Origin: Oscheius sp. JU75
Taxonomy: Eukaryota; Nematoda; Chromadorea; Rhabditida; Rhabditidae
NCBI GenBank assembly: GCA_037178855.1
Contig: JASJZC010000001.1
Span: 496,001-560,000 of the forward strand
Direction: 5' to 3'
DNA: 64,000 nt
Position 1 is the stretch's first letter, and each line of letters opens with the position of its first letter. Shown in pieces: positions 36,513-49,204 of the stretch. The translations under genes were made by a program, and so were the position numbers. Under the pieces are notes generated by a model. The model worked only from the letters and a program-made list of their open reading frames with translations. It was not told the origin of the DNA and made no database searches.

Positions 36513-39500
36513 TTAGGCTTGAAGGGGCTGCAGTTCCTGGAATCTGGGCCCGGAGCGACTCTTCGTGATGGCGTGGACGCAGTTGAAGGAAAGGAACGAA
36601 GTCGGGATTTGGGCTAGGATAGCCGGGAGCAGACAGAGCCCGTGGAACAGACCCCAAATGACCACGAGAGTGATGGTCTTGACGAAGACCAGTGGCACGT
36701 AGTTCTGAAAAATGTCATATAGCGGCAAAGACAGAGATAGAGACAGAGAGACGGAGAGACAGAGTCAAAGGGACAGAGAGAGAGAAAGAGACAGAGAACC
36801 AGAGAGACAGAGAAATAGAGCAGACTGACAGGGAGATAGAGACAGACAGAGATTGTGACTGGACAGGAAGAGAGACATAGACAGAGAGACAGGCACTGGT
36901 CCTGCTCATTGTCTGCTAACGGTTAACCTACCTTCAAAGAAACCAAAGGAAGAATACAGATCACAGTAGACAGTCCGGCCTGAGTCATAGGCCAGGCAAT
37001 ATTCGTGATGGTATGTCGAAGCCGGTCATAGGGTCTCTCCAACGGGATCACGACCACCTCCCCGCTCCTCACAGTATGTCTTTCCTTCAACTGATAGTGA
37101 TAGGTAGTATGGGCGACAAAGTCCACAGCCATTCCGATTGAGATCAACACCGCGCAGAGAGTCACAGGATCCAGGTCCAAATGCCAGAAGGAGAGATAGC
37201 CCATAACGCCCAGAGAGATGGAGGCGATGGCCGCAGTAGCCATTACGACACTGATGGGGTTCTGGATGAAGATCGTACAGACGATGGCCATGCAGAACAG
37301 CGTCCAGAAGCAGGTCTGTGAGGTCAGAGACTTCAGACTGAGCATCTGGTCCACGAACATGGCATTGACGTTCCAGACTGTGGCGTTGAGGGAGGGGTAT
37401 CTGAAAGATTGGAGGTGTTTTGATGATAATATGAGTCAGACATGGTTCGTTTGAGGGCTAAATTGGCAAAAAATGAGGATTTTGGCTCGAATTAATGGTG
37501 CAATAAGCTATCCGAAAGATTAAAAAAGAATCAGAAGAATGAGTGTTCGAACCCGAAATACTCTGTTCTCAACGAATAGCGGCGGTGAGACAATTCTTTA
37601 AAGGTTTTTCGAGAACGAAAATTTGGGTCCCGTCACGAAAAAGCCAATTTTCCTAATTTCTAAATTAAACATTGAATTTTGGTGTTTATTCAGTTTCCTT
37701 TTCGCAATTCCGACCACATTTTCGAATTCTTCGTGTGTAAATACTTATATAGTGCCAAAATGGGACAAAAATCATGGTTTGCAGTACACAGCATCGTCTT
37801 CGGCTGGGAAATAGCTGCTTGAAGCTCAGTTGGCCTAAATCTTGGGGTTTTCACGTAATTTTGGTGACATGTAAGTTTTCACACACGCCTAGAACACCTA
37901 ACGGCCTAACACTAATAGAAAAGTAAAAAGATGCTAGGGAAATGGGAAATTTTCTTCTTGAAACGTCGAGCTTCGAACGTTCAAACTGAGGTGCCGCTAT
38001 TCGTTGGAAATGGACTATAGTTAGGTTTGTAGTCCGAGCGAACGACTGAGCTACGCGGCGAAGGTCGCGCCCAATTTTTGCGGGGTATTAGTAGAAGTTA
38101 ACCGTTAACTTACCGATCAGCAATCTCTCTCCACTTCAGCATCAGATTGATCCTGTCGTCCCAACTGGTAGTGTTGTCGTACGTCACCATCAGCGTGAAC
38201 TTTCGCACAGGAATACTACATTTTTGTGTTTAAAATCACTCGAATCTGCTCACGTCTGATTGTAGTCAGCCCGAATGAAAGCCCTGTTGTGCTCGTAAAT
38301 TGGACTGCCCAGGAAGCCCTTCAACTTGCTCCATCCAAAGTCACGATCATCGGCCACTACGTTCTCATCGTCGTAGTCGAAGACGTCTGTGGCCACGGAC
38401 TTGAAGTAAGTCTCGTAGTCGCGGAGCCAGAACATGGTGAACTCTTTTCCACGGCACGTGGGCATGCTTTCGAATTCGGTTATGAACTGCTCCAACTTGA
38501 GTTTTTCGGCAGTATTTTCGATGTTGATAGGGTTGTTGATGACGATAGTCACAGGGTAGTACTCTTTCCACACTGAAAATATAGAGTCAATCTCTCTTTT
38601 TCTGTCTCTGTCTCTCTCAAAACTTACAGTAATCCTCGATAAGTCTATTGGGTCTCCTGACGGGAGAGTCCTGAGGCAAGATCTTTCCGGTATCCAGTTT
38701 GGCAGTCATCGAGAGTGTACCCATCACCCCAAAGTACCAATAGAACATGGTTCCGACGATTAGGAGACTGACGAAGCCTTTGTGCTCCAACAGGCGACAG
38801 TAGAAGTGAAGAAAGCTGTTGATGACCTTCCTGGTTCGAACCCGCCAGCCTGGAGTGCTTCCTTTCGGAGTCTCCGCGTCTGGTGAAGAGCAGAAGTACA
38901 GAACGGGACAGAAGAGAATGATGGTGTAGATGTAGGCAAAGCCCAGTGCCAGCGCACAGCCGAGACAGAAGATGGATATTTCTGAAAGTCACTGTCACTG
39001 TCACTGTCTCTCTTACCTTCCGTCGGAGTCAACCAGCCAATCATGAAAGTGACCACATTGGTCAAGGTGGTCGTTGTGATAGAGGGACCGACTTCTCTTA
39101 GAACCTGACCAAGTCTCTCGGCTTCTGTTGTCCGGAGAGGCTGTCTGAGCCAGGCATGGACGGTCAGGAAAGAGTCGTTGACACCTGAAATTTTTCTGTC
39201 TCTCTCTGTTTGTCTGTTTCTGTCTCTATGTCTCTCTGCGCCTGTACCTCTGAAGACTTACCAATTCCCATGATCAAAAAGGGCATGATGAGCATAAGAG
39301 AGTTTGTCCTGTTTCCGAGGAAGTTACTCAGTCCGAGAGTAGTCGATACAGCCAGAAGTGGGACCACAGCACAGGCTACTGCCACAATGACTGTCTTCAA
39401 ATTGAGCCTATTGAAATAGTGAGCGGAGCCGCAAATGGTCAAGCAGACGAAGCAGAACATGACTGAGATTCCTGTCCCGAGATAGGGAGCCATTCTCTGG

Positions 39501-40861
39501 CCGTCCTTGTTCATTTCTGTGTCCACGACTTCGCATCCGATTGCCTGAAAATCGAGTTTTTAATCGCCAAAAACCTCCAAAATCTCAAAGGAGCCCAAAG
39601 ATATTTAAAAAATAAACGCTTTGGCATCAGTAGGAATTGAATCCGTCACCTCTGAATTTATAGTCCGCGATCTAACCGACTGCGCTAAGCGCAAAGGGCG
39701 GGATGATTCTTTGGCAGAAAAGATATAACTCACAAGCATTTCGATCTTATTATCCATCTTGGCAGTATAAGCCGTTGCGTAGTCATACACGGCCATTTCC
39801 CAGGCATTCAGCCTGTCCAGATCCGAAGAGGTCTTGACCTCGCCCAAGAATGACAGAGAGATTACGGTCAAATGCTCAATGTTGGTCACGTTGGAGCTGT
39901 TGCCAGTCTTGACTCCGTAAAAGTTCCTCTCCAAATGGACTTTCATCCCTCGCATTTCAGCAATGGGGTAGTTCAGAAGAAGAGACGGGGCTCCAGACAG
40001 AATCTTGTCTGACAGAGCCAGAAGGAAGTAGGACAGAACGGAATTGGCTTTGCAGTAGTGACCGCAGAAATCATCGTAGGTCACTTGACCGCCGTTTACG
40101 GTAGCTGTGAGGTTCTTCGAGAGGTAGACCTGAAAACAGTACCTCTGTCTCTCTGTCTCTCACTGACCATTTGCTGAACAGCTTCCTGTAGATACTCCAG
40201 CCGATGCATCGAACCATTGTCCTTTGCCAGCATGAGGACAGTAGTTAAGGCTGGATCTCCTTCCGATCCCAGGAACTCCCGGTAGATGTCATTCTCGAAC
40301 CGCGCTCGTGAAGTACTGGGAGTGTAACCGTCTCTCACATTGTCTTTAAGCCGCAGGTTGACCATGAAAACTGGAAGAGAGGTGTTTTAGAAAGTCAAGG
40401 AAGCGACTTACGTGACAGGGAGCAGAGAATGAGTCCAGCTATCAGGAAGGCATAGGGACAGTAGCCGATAGCTCGTCCCCAGAGCTCAAAGCTACTTTCT
40501 AGGGAGAGACCACGGAAGAAGAAAAGCAGCTCTTCGGATTTGGTTTCTGGAAAAATGTTTGTGCAACAGTGATAGTGCTCATTCTCTGTCATTATACGGT
40601 ACGTTCAAAGCTCACTTCGTACAGCTGGTCACGTCCTAAAACCTGTACTCTCTCATGACCGCTGACACATGTCTCCTTGACCAGAAAGGTCCGGCCACGT
40701 GACTCACATGGGAACAGGAGGCTCAGTGTTGACCAGAACGATTCAGACAAAAACTCACTGGGCTGATTCCTCCTCAGAGAGTCCAGTCGCTTTTGGGGCG
40801 GTGTCTCGGCCAGGGGAGACTTCTCCTGGAGCGGAGATCCTTCCTCCGGTGACGGGACCAT
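36513..40861 (-). CDS. Patched-related (PTR/PTCHD-type) RND membrane protein
   Basis: A predicted 907-residue polytopic membrane protein of the Patched/RND superfamily, probably a sterol or lipid-type transporter or receptor. Eleven exons close in phase: 40759-40861 (ATG at 40861), 40412-40546, 40168-40370, 39734-40129, 39262-39544, 39017-39184, 38628-38981, 38254-38572, 38114-38215, 36932-37400 and 36513-36704. A first helix (GYCPYAFLIAGLILCSL) is followed by a large extracellular loop. The sterol-sensing-type block starts near residue 290 (ISVMFCFVCLTICGSA, LMLIMPFLIMGIGVNDSFL, TLTNVVTFMIGWLTP, ALALGFAYIYTIILFCPVL). A second loop follows, then a second RND half with LISIGMAVDFVAHTTYHY, whose GMAVD fits the RND GxxxD motif. 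The protein ends FQELQPLQA. The two halves and two loops are typical of nematode ptr proteins. Confidence 0.9.
36722..36895 (+). repeat. GAGACAG array inside the last Patched-related intron
   Basis: GACAGAGATAGAGACAGAGA-type sequence fills most of the intron 36705-36931. Read on the gene's own strand it is TCTCTGT. Confidence 0.85.
37955..38085. repeat. End of the dispersed repeat plus tRNA-like fragment
   Basis: TGCCGCTATTCGTTGGAAAT and GGACTATAG match the end blocks of the repeat copies at 27091 and 47596. A minus-strand tRNA-like piece (CGTAGCTCAGTCGTTCGCTC) follows directly. It lies in the 713-bp intron of the Patched-related gene. Confidence 0.6.
39615..39695 (-). repeat. tRNA-like element in Patched-related intron 4
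   Basis: On the minus strand AGCGCAGTCGGTTAGATCGC forms a D arm, CTATAAA is an anticodon-type loop and GGATTCAATTCC a B box. The anticodon stem and acceptor pair poorly, so a pseudogene or SINE head is likelier than a gene. Confidence 0.5.
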
Positions 40862-43800
40862 TTTATAGATTATTCCGTCACACCCGTAAACCTCGGACGG
40901 AATAACTGAAAATGCTGTCAAAAAGTGGAAGAAAAGAAAAGACCGAGAGAGCGAGAAGAGGGCACATGTGTGGGAGAGAGCGCTCAGGCGAAGGACACCC
41001 GACAGTTTATGTTCAAATGATTTTTCTTCGCACCTCGCGAATGTTTGTAGGTTTCGTAAACAGAGGGAAGGAAAGCTGGAAAAAGGAGGGAGACTGGAGG
41101 GACATCTGCCTCCGATTAGGATCATTGACTCTGTCCATGGGGGATGGTTGAAAAGTGGTGGGAAAGGTCATGGCGATGGGAAAATACAGTCTGTCTCTGT
41201 CTCTGCCGAAGGTCAAGGTTCACAGTTTGTCAAAACAAGGAAAAATTGGCGGCAGTGTTGATTTGGGAGAGAGGTGCAAAAAAGACGACGGCTGGTGATA
41301 AATCACAGCCGGCAGTCTTCGCCGCCTGCTGCTAATTAAAGATAGTGTAAATAGGAGAGAGGAACTTTCCAGAACTTTTTTGGAGATCCAAAAATTCGGG
41401 TAGGAAGCTCGAACGAGGAAGGAAAAAAGACGAGCAGGTGTTTCTCCGAAGCAGTCTGTTTGCTCCTGAACTAACACTGGCGGGATCAGCTTCCCTCGGT
41501 GTTTAAGCCAGTAAACACGCTGTAATAGCCATACAGTCTGGGAGATAGACAGAGAGATACTCCTGAGGATTCCATATGATTCACCGGGCCTTTTGGTCAA
41601 AGAAATATGACCCACACTCAGTGGTCCAGTGATGACAAATGGTTTGAACCCAAAATAACCTGACTGTTGTCAAAAGAGGGACAGGAACTAGATGGAACAG
41701 AAGAAGCCCCTATCCTCATCATTATACGTAAGAGAGTGAGAACTGGACTAGACAGAGATGATATTACGTTGTATGAGAGTCATTCTTTGTCTGGACCTCC
41801 AGGGAGAGGAGAATGACTCTTCCTGTTTGACATGGTGAAGACAGGCTGCGGCTAATTTCGAGATAAGTATAGCTTAGAGAAGTCTTGTGGCATGTCAACA
41901 CCCCCGTACGCATTTCAAAATTAGTTTTGTACCCGGAAGACACAGTGACTGTCTCTCCGTCTCTCTATCTCTTTCTGTCCTCAGCCTTCAGTCTCTCTGT
42001 TTCCCTCCGTTTCAAACTGCAAAAAGGAACAAACTAATCCGATATCCTTAGCATCGTCCAACTGGTTTAGGAGCACTGAACTCTTAATCTTTCTGTACCT
42101 ATCAAACCATGTGACCTATGCCAATGAGTCAGGCCTGCCGAAAAAGTTGGTAAGGCGGGAAATTGGAAAAGAAATGAGTGGAAGAGGAACGTCTGATTGG
42201 AAAATGACGTTTCTAGAGATAGGAATCAATAGAATCAGGTATCTTTGGTGTCATTCAGAAGCCGAGAAGTTTCACCCGTACTCTCTCGGCAACCAAAATA
42301 AGAATAATGACATTGTGAGCCTAATACTTAGAATTTAAGCGAGTAATTTAGCCATAAATGACGCAGATTATGAGTATGAGTAACAGCAGATGTTTAAATA
42401 TGTGAGGTGAAAAGGGACGAGATGGTTTTGGCCCCTGGTAGAAGATCAATTGCGGGAAGAGGGCAGCGCCCGAACCGGTCGACGGGGGGGCGACCGACGT
42501 GCCAATGCTGGTACAGTCGGTGCCAATTAACGACATTTTCACGCGGTTTTCCAGAAAAAAATATTGCTGGATTGGTGGTTGAGAGCCCAAAGGATAGGGT
42601 CACGCTGTCCAGCTGAGCAAACTTGGTCAGGAATCATGGAGAGAGAAGTCAAAATAATAGAGTCAGGAAGAGAGAATGTGAGTGACAATGACAATAACCA
42701 TGCCAGTGACAGTGACTGTTATAATTCTAGAACACTCTATAGACCCAGACAAGGTCAATCCACCTGAAGTCTTGTTTTCCTATCCCCCTAGTCCGTAATT
42801 TTCCCGATTAGGAACTGGATTTTGCCCCTCACAAAAAGGTCATAGTGACAGTCCAATTAGCACAGTACTTTTCCCTGACGGGGAAATGATATCATAGGGA
42901 GAGAGACAGCGAGACAGCAAGAGAGTGAGGCGGAGAGACAGGTACACAGAGAGACAGAGGTACTGAGAGTCAGGGATACAGAGAGACCAAGTGTTCCTCT
43001 TCATCCGGAACTCTCATTAGCTAAAGCTTTTAATCTCTTGGCTATCAGATTGTTTTTAGGCCCTCCGTACTAAAGGAACTGCTACTCTCTAGGAATATAG
43101 TCAGTAGAAAACGAAGGAAGGCTGCGAAACAATAAAGAACCGATTCTTTGTTATCTCTAGATAAAATGGAACCCATCAAAATGTGTGTTCAGGTGCAAAG
43201 ATAGAAAATTGCAACACGATTGGAATCATTTGGAGAAGACCACGGTTTTTGCGAATGAATCAGTCTTTTCATAAACAGTCCCTCTTCTTGTCAGAAAAAA
43301 TATAAACATAAGCAGACAAACAGACAGAAACAGTTAGCTATGCGAATAGATAGCTTATCAGGCAAAGATTATATGGAGAGGAAAAGCGTTTTGTGATTTA
43401 ATGGCGAAACAATGTCGTGGAATTGGGAGAAAAGATGATCGGAAGTTAGGTTTGTAATACCGATTTTTTGATCTGACTCTATTTCTGTCTCTCTGTCTCT
43501 ATACTTCTCTCTGTCTCTCTGATCCTCTGTCTCGCTATCTCTGTGCCTGTCTCTGTCTCTCTGTCTGAATCAAAAGACAAGTAAACTAGCAGATGTTGAA
43601 GACTGACTCACTCTGTTGTTCAGGATAGCGTGTACTTTTTGTATTTATCAGAATATAGTGAAATGGGAGCAGCAAACAGTGGTGAATACTTCTGGGACCT
43701 ATGCTAAGGAATCAGGAAGGAAGAGAAGAATATAGGTAGGAGCATGCAAAAGAATACGACCAAGAAGAGGGATGCCATGTCTTATATAATGCCCTCTCTG

Positions 43801-45736
43801 TTTATTAAATACCGCCCAAATGACAGTAGACTGTTTAGAAATAGTTTGATGACTAGTTGTCAAAAAGCGATGGTATCCAGTGGGTTCGTCGAGGGAATCA
43901 GTGAGCGATTCAGTCAAAATTTGTTCAACGAAGAACCGCATAAGGTAATGTGTTTTCTCGCGCCGTACGGCGCCTAATCAAACAGACGCTTTCACATGTT
44001 ATGCCCGAATTCTGGTCAAAAAGGGCAATAACAATCTCTGGATCCACGAGAAAAATACGACACAGAGACAGAGCCTTAGAAAAGAGTCAAGGACTGGAAA
44101 AAGTAAGCAAGATGCGATGTTCTCTGATCTCTTGGCTAAATCTTCTAATGAGGCTCACAGAGTCGCTTAGGGCTAATTATCTCCCGTACGAGCTCGCAAA
44201 TAAGCTCAAAAGACAAAAACAGAGATAGAGACAGAATCTCATATAAAAAACTGGAATCGATGGCTGTGTGGACATCAAAAAGACGAGAGCCATATAAGAC
44301 CCTCCTCCGTCCGGCGGCGATTGTGCTCTGCTGGATAATGGGCAGAAAGAGAAGGCTTGCTCCTCTGAAAAAAAACAGGAGGAGGAGCCTCTTCTTTCCT
44401 CTCTTTACAACCAGACGAAAGAGCCAACAGATCAGTCTTTTCTCACGTGACTCTCAGCTCCTGGCAAAGTAACTGAAGAGGGGGGTTTAGGAAGAATTTT
44501 AAAGGGGACTTTACCATAGGGCTGGAACTAGGCAAGAGTGAAAAAGACTAACAAGTAACAGATGGAAGGTGAGGAAAAAATTGCCGGAGAGGAGAACCGA
44601 ACAATTAAGGGGATGGGTGGTAATGAGGGGAGAAGTAGTTTGATGGATTGGCAGGTGTGTCCAATCGTTGGAGATGGTATGGAGAGGCAGAGAGACAGAG
44701 AGACAAAGACAGTGCCAAGAGTTCCCAGGCAATCAACTATCTTTTGTTTGTTCTCCAGACACGAAAAACTATTTGATCGAGAGCTGTTTTTCTGCGAGCA
44801 TCAAACAGACACTGGGGTGGTCTTGAACCCTGGAGAGAACTCGCGAGATTGGAGTCTCGCCTTTGCAGAGAGTGACAGATTGGCACAATCGGTTTAGCCA
44901 TAATCTTTTGAACTTGGTGTGGAGGAAAGAGAAATAGAGAGGCAGAGACAGAGAGAACAAAGAGGACAATGTGCATCTCTTCTTCCCAGACCCATTCCAA
45001 CTTTTATGGGCAAAAGATACCGGTAAAATCCAGAAATTCAAAATGGAAAGAAGCAGAAAACAGACTGATCCTGGGGATTCAAGAGATTTTTCAATACACT
45101 TTGGCATCTGTTTCCAATTCACTTCTTATCACTGGTCTTAAAGATCGTCTGTCTTTTCCTCATTTATAGACCCATTGTTATCGAGAAGGAGAGTAGCCAA
45201 TCACATCAAAAAAACATGCCGTTCTTTTGATCATCCAAGGGGGAAACCCCATTGAATTGGGACGTGGGAAGTAACAAAAATTGCGTGCAATTAGGCGAGG
45301 GAAAGAGATGAAGGAAATAGATTGAAAACAGCTGTTTGGAGGACAGGGCGAAGGGGAAATGCCTTGGAGGTCAGGAGCAGAGCTAGCAGACTCTCTCCGG
45401 AGGGCTGGCAATAACGCACATGTTGGTCAGAGGACAGAGAGATGGCGGTCACACGCACACATGACGAGAGGTTTTGGGGGGAAAAGGACGCAGAGGGTGG
45501 CTCTCCCCGTTAGCGCATTAGACGATTGAGAGGGTGGATGGGGTGTGGGGTGGATTAGGATGAGCTCGACCAGGTACGGAGAGAGATAGAGAAACAGAGA
45601 GATAGAGAGACAGGGATAGGGAGATAGAAAGATAGAGAGGCCACACTTTGTTTTAAAACCTTTATTATAAGCTCTAGTCCATAAATTATACGTGATCGAT
45701 GTACAGAAAAAGTAAAAAATACATAAAAGATAGCAG
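40862..45736. other. Gene-poor region, no product recognised
   Basis: About 4.9 kb upstream of the Patched-related gene. It contains its probable 5' UTR exon (acceptor just upstream of 40890), CTCTGT runs near 41940 and 43480-43570, and GAGACAG runs near 42900 and 45570-45640. Several open frames of 70-110 codons were read and show no family resemblance. Confidence 0.45.
43480..43566 (+). repeat. CTCTGT array
   Basis: ATTTCTGTCTCTCTGTCTCT and similar sequence for about 90 bp, not within a recognised gene. Confidence 0.8.
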
Positions 45737-46245
45737 TCACTCTTTAGATTCAGTAGACAAGAACTCTTCCAGCATGACTTCTTCTTGGACGCGCCGAGAC
45801 TCATCTCCGGGTCGTTCCAGAGGTTCTGAATAAGTGATGATACTATCTGTCCAAGTGGTACTGTCCCTATCCCTGTCTCTCTGCCCTACCTGTCAAAGTA
45901 CTAGGTCCTCCATCCATGTTGATGATAGTCATGGCGCTCTTAGCCTGCTGTCTGATCATGTCCACCTCCTCTTCTGTCCTGGCTACAGTAGCCAGAGCCT
46001 CCAGATGGGTCATGGCCTGCTCTGTCTGGTTACAGAACCTGACCAGCTTGTCGACCTTGCGGTTCAGGTCCTTGATCTTGCTCTCCAGATCCGAACTGTT
46101 TCTCAGGAAAGAGTCTATATCCATGACGGCGGTAGCCCTCTCCATGCACATCTGCTGAGCACGACCCATCCTTGTACTGCAGAGATTGGCTAGGCGGTTC
46201 CCTTCATCAGCGGTTGAGCGCATTTCTTCAAGGGATATTTGGAAC
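45737..46245 (-). CDS. Small coiled-coil protein (5' end not found; BLOC-1/BORC-like at best)
   Basis: Two exons join in phase: 45890-46245 and 45737-45825, ending [10 protein letters not shown] and a stop. The longer exon reads [20 protein letters not shown] and then a heptad-rich helix, [20 protein letters not shown] continuing [20 protein letters not shown]. It has no membrane helix and no catalytic motif. Size and helical layout resemble subunits of the BLOC-1 or BORC lysosome-related complexes, with a loose likeness to BLOC1S4, but this is a weak match. The exon opens after a ttttccag acceptor, so an upstream start exon is needed. Confidence 0.55.
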
Positions 46246-49204
46246 CTGGAAAATTAAATGTCTCTGTCTCTGTTTTCTTGTTTCAAAACCAGCCAGACTG
46301 TCTCCCTCTTGAGAAATTTCCCCTCTCACGCGAAACACTATCATGATCAGTCTCATTCACTCCCCGTAAGCCACTTTCCTTCCTCCACTCTCCCTCCAAT
46401 CCTCTCCTTTTTGGGAAGAGGGCTCTCAGGAGAAGGTTTATGATGCGAAGCCTGCCCTTTATGCTGATTCGATCAGTACAAATACAGTTCGCTACCGATA
46501 CATTCCCGCCGGAGGAGGAAGGGGTGGACTGAACCGGCCGCCCGCAGTGCTTTTTTGTACTCGATTTGCAACGATGCCGTCCGGCGAAGAACCCGAATTC
46601 TACATTCTGTCCACAGACCAGCCTAATCATTGTTCGTCTCTAATTGCCATATCATCTCGGCCACTATAGCCGATTTTCTTCAGATTAGTTCTTCTATCTC
46701 CCTGTTTCCCTGTCTCTCTCTTTGTCTATCTGTCTCTTTGCTCCTCGAATCGACCTCTAATCAGTTCGTAAAATCACCACCACGCCCATCCTGCTTATAT
46801 TCTCATCGTTTTTTCGGTCCCGAGCACACAAACTACCCCGTCGCAAAATACCTTTCCAGTCTTTGGCTCATTAATCTCCTGTTCAGCACCCCAAGGTGTT
46901 GGCAGCCTTTCGGCCTCCAAATGACTCATCCTGAGCTCGTTTTGTATCAAGGCTACCATGGAATGGGTTTTCCGTATACTACTATTCTTTAGATCTGTCT
47001 CACTGTCTCTCTTTCCCCCTATCTCTCTGTTCCTCTCAGTCAATCCCAAAAACCTTTCTCTATGTTTCTTCGTGTTTCAGTATGTCTCTGTCTCCATGCC
47101 TCTCTGTTCCTGTTGCTCTGTCTCTCTCAGTCTCTCCCATTCTCACTCCGCATTCGACCTTCTGAATGGTTATTCCCTCAAAAAAGGACTGTCCTCGGTC
47201 GCCTGTCACTCAACTTACTTTAACAATAGGTCACTTCCAGCGGTAGTCTTCAAAACCTCCTCCACGGCCTCGTCGGCGCATCTGCAACATCAGTTTTTCT
47301 TCTAGCGATACAGATGGCGGGCTTTTTTCTTCGGATATAGACTTTCTCTATATGGCACCTGGTCCTTGAGAGGGGAGGCCGATCCGGATTCGGAACACGT
47401 GGAAAGAGAAAAATGGACGGGGGCAGTGGAAAGTGCAGACGCGGTTCCCGCACACTCTAAGGAACATATGTTCCCAGTTTTCTTACTTTTTTTCTCCCTT
47501 CAACGATTTAGTAAGAGAGAGAGATTAAGTTCGTCCTAATCAATTTATTTACCATCTATAGGCCATTTCTAACCTAGCGGCGCTTACGAATTCTCTAAAG
47601 GTGGAGTGCGAAAGGTCTCTCGCGAGGATGTTACAGTAGTCCTAGCTCAGGCTAGCTGGCGATAAAATTGTAGAAAAATCTGCCAGGAAACCCTTGAAAA
47701 AGCGTGAAACCCGAAAATAGGGCTCTGCTCACCTATTTTGGCCATTCTCAACGTTTTTCTTACGCATTTTCTTCTAAATTTGCTATCAAGTAGGTCTATG
47801 CATGTCTAAAATTACGCGGTCAAGATGGGGGAAGCATGCGGAAAATAGTAAAAATTGAAAAATTTGGAATTTTCTTCTTCGCGCGCGAACACCTTGCCAC
47901 CAGCTTTTAAATTTAGGTGCCGCTCTTCGTTGGCAGTAGACTATAGAGATGCTTCATAGTTTTGCAGAAAAAAACAACAAAGAGTCAGGCGCGGGGACCA
48001 ACCTTGCTCTGTTTTGTAGTCGGAGCGCTAACCTACTGAGCCATAGCGGTGAGCTCGGCACCGAAATTCAGAAAGTAGATAAGCACCAGACACATACACT
48101 TACAATTAGATAATATGGCGAGCTCCCTAAACTTTTCATGGTTCTATCCTTATTTGGATTTTTAAGACGTACACAAACATCCTTAAGTTGTCCACAATTT
48201 CAGCCTATAGCTTCCTCTTTATCCTTGACCCGTAGCACACATTCTTTACCGCCAATAATCCCAAAAAGGCAATGATCCAAGACGAACCATTTCGCCATCT
48301 CCTCCTTTAAAAAAGGAGAGAGAGGACATCCAGCACATTAACACCTAGCGTACCAATTACTTTTTGCCCCGTTCTGAAAGGCCGTACGTCTCATCTCAGA
48401 CACGCACCAATTTGCTAGGAGGAGTTTATGCAAAAGGTCACGCCGGCTCGTGCCAGCTATAATTCTAAACTTAGTGGCCTGCCCCAGCTGGTCCCGATTT
48501 GCAGCACGTGTTCGCCCCCGACACTTTTTGCACGGTGATTTTAAGAAATTTTGTTTTAAAAACTAACGTTTCAGTTGGTGAAAAGAGACGCGGTAGCATT
48601 TGGCCTGGCGGTGCACTGTCAACAGTCCACGAGGATTATGCGCTTAGGCCAATGAGACGAACCGCTTTACGTAAAGGGACTATGAGGCAAGCAATTTTTT
48701 GCATGGTTTTTGCATGACCGCTAAAAATAAAAGACAGACGAAACTGTGAGACCGGGAGACGACAGGGAGCATATCAATATTTTTTTGTATTACCTTCAGG
48801 ACCAACGGTTCAGCTCGACCCCCTGGGCTGTTTTTTGGTCAATCAGCCAATTATCCTTCTATTTGAACAGTTCAATCCCACGTGAAAATCCTCACCTCTG
48901 TTGTTCTCCAATCAGCGTGGGCACCACGTTTTGACGCAGTCTTTCTACTCTAAAAAACTTTACTCTCGTAAAATATTATTTGACCCTCACCCAGACGTTA
49001 ATTCCTGCTGGACAGAGGCCAGGGTATCTCTCAGACTTTCGAGCATTCTGTACCATCTTATATTTTCCGCTTGACACAAAAAATGGTATTTCTTGGTGAG
49101 AACCAAAAACTCAAAAAAAATATGTGATAGAATTCTTTATGGCAGTGGTTTAACCGGTAGAACTGGATGGACTAGGAACTTGTGAGTAGCAGTTTAAAAA
49201 AAAA
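46246..49204. other. Gene-poor region with repeat copy B
   Basis: No supportable exon. CTCTGT runs occur at 46690-46740 and 46990-47130. The dispersed repeat with its tRNA-like tail lies at 47596-48055. The last 250 bp probably include the MEKK 3' UTR. Confidence 0.45.
47596..48055. repeat. Dispersed repeat, copy B, with tRNA-like tail
   Basis: It shares ordered blocks with 27091-27450 (AAAGGTGGAGTGCGAAAGGT, GGCTCTGCTCACCTATTTTG, GTGCCGCTCTTCGTTGG). From about 47990 a minus-strand tRNA-like segment follows: GCTATGGCTCAGTAGGTTAG, anticodon-type loop CTACAAA, and a degenerate B box. Confidence 0.75.

Noticed and set aside
37218..38576. Plus-strand frames across the Patched-related exons
   Set aside because: The minus-strand exons carry membrane helices and RND motifs and splice in phase. 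The opposite frames are shadows.
40592..41125. 177-codon continuous minus-strand frame at the start of the Patched-related gene
   Set aside because: It runs through an intron. Splicing 40759 to 40546 gives the conserved continuation, and the ATG at 40861 is the more likely start.
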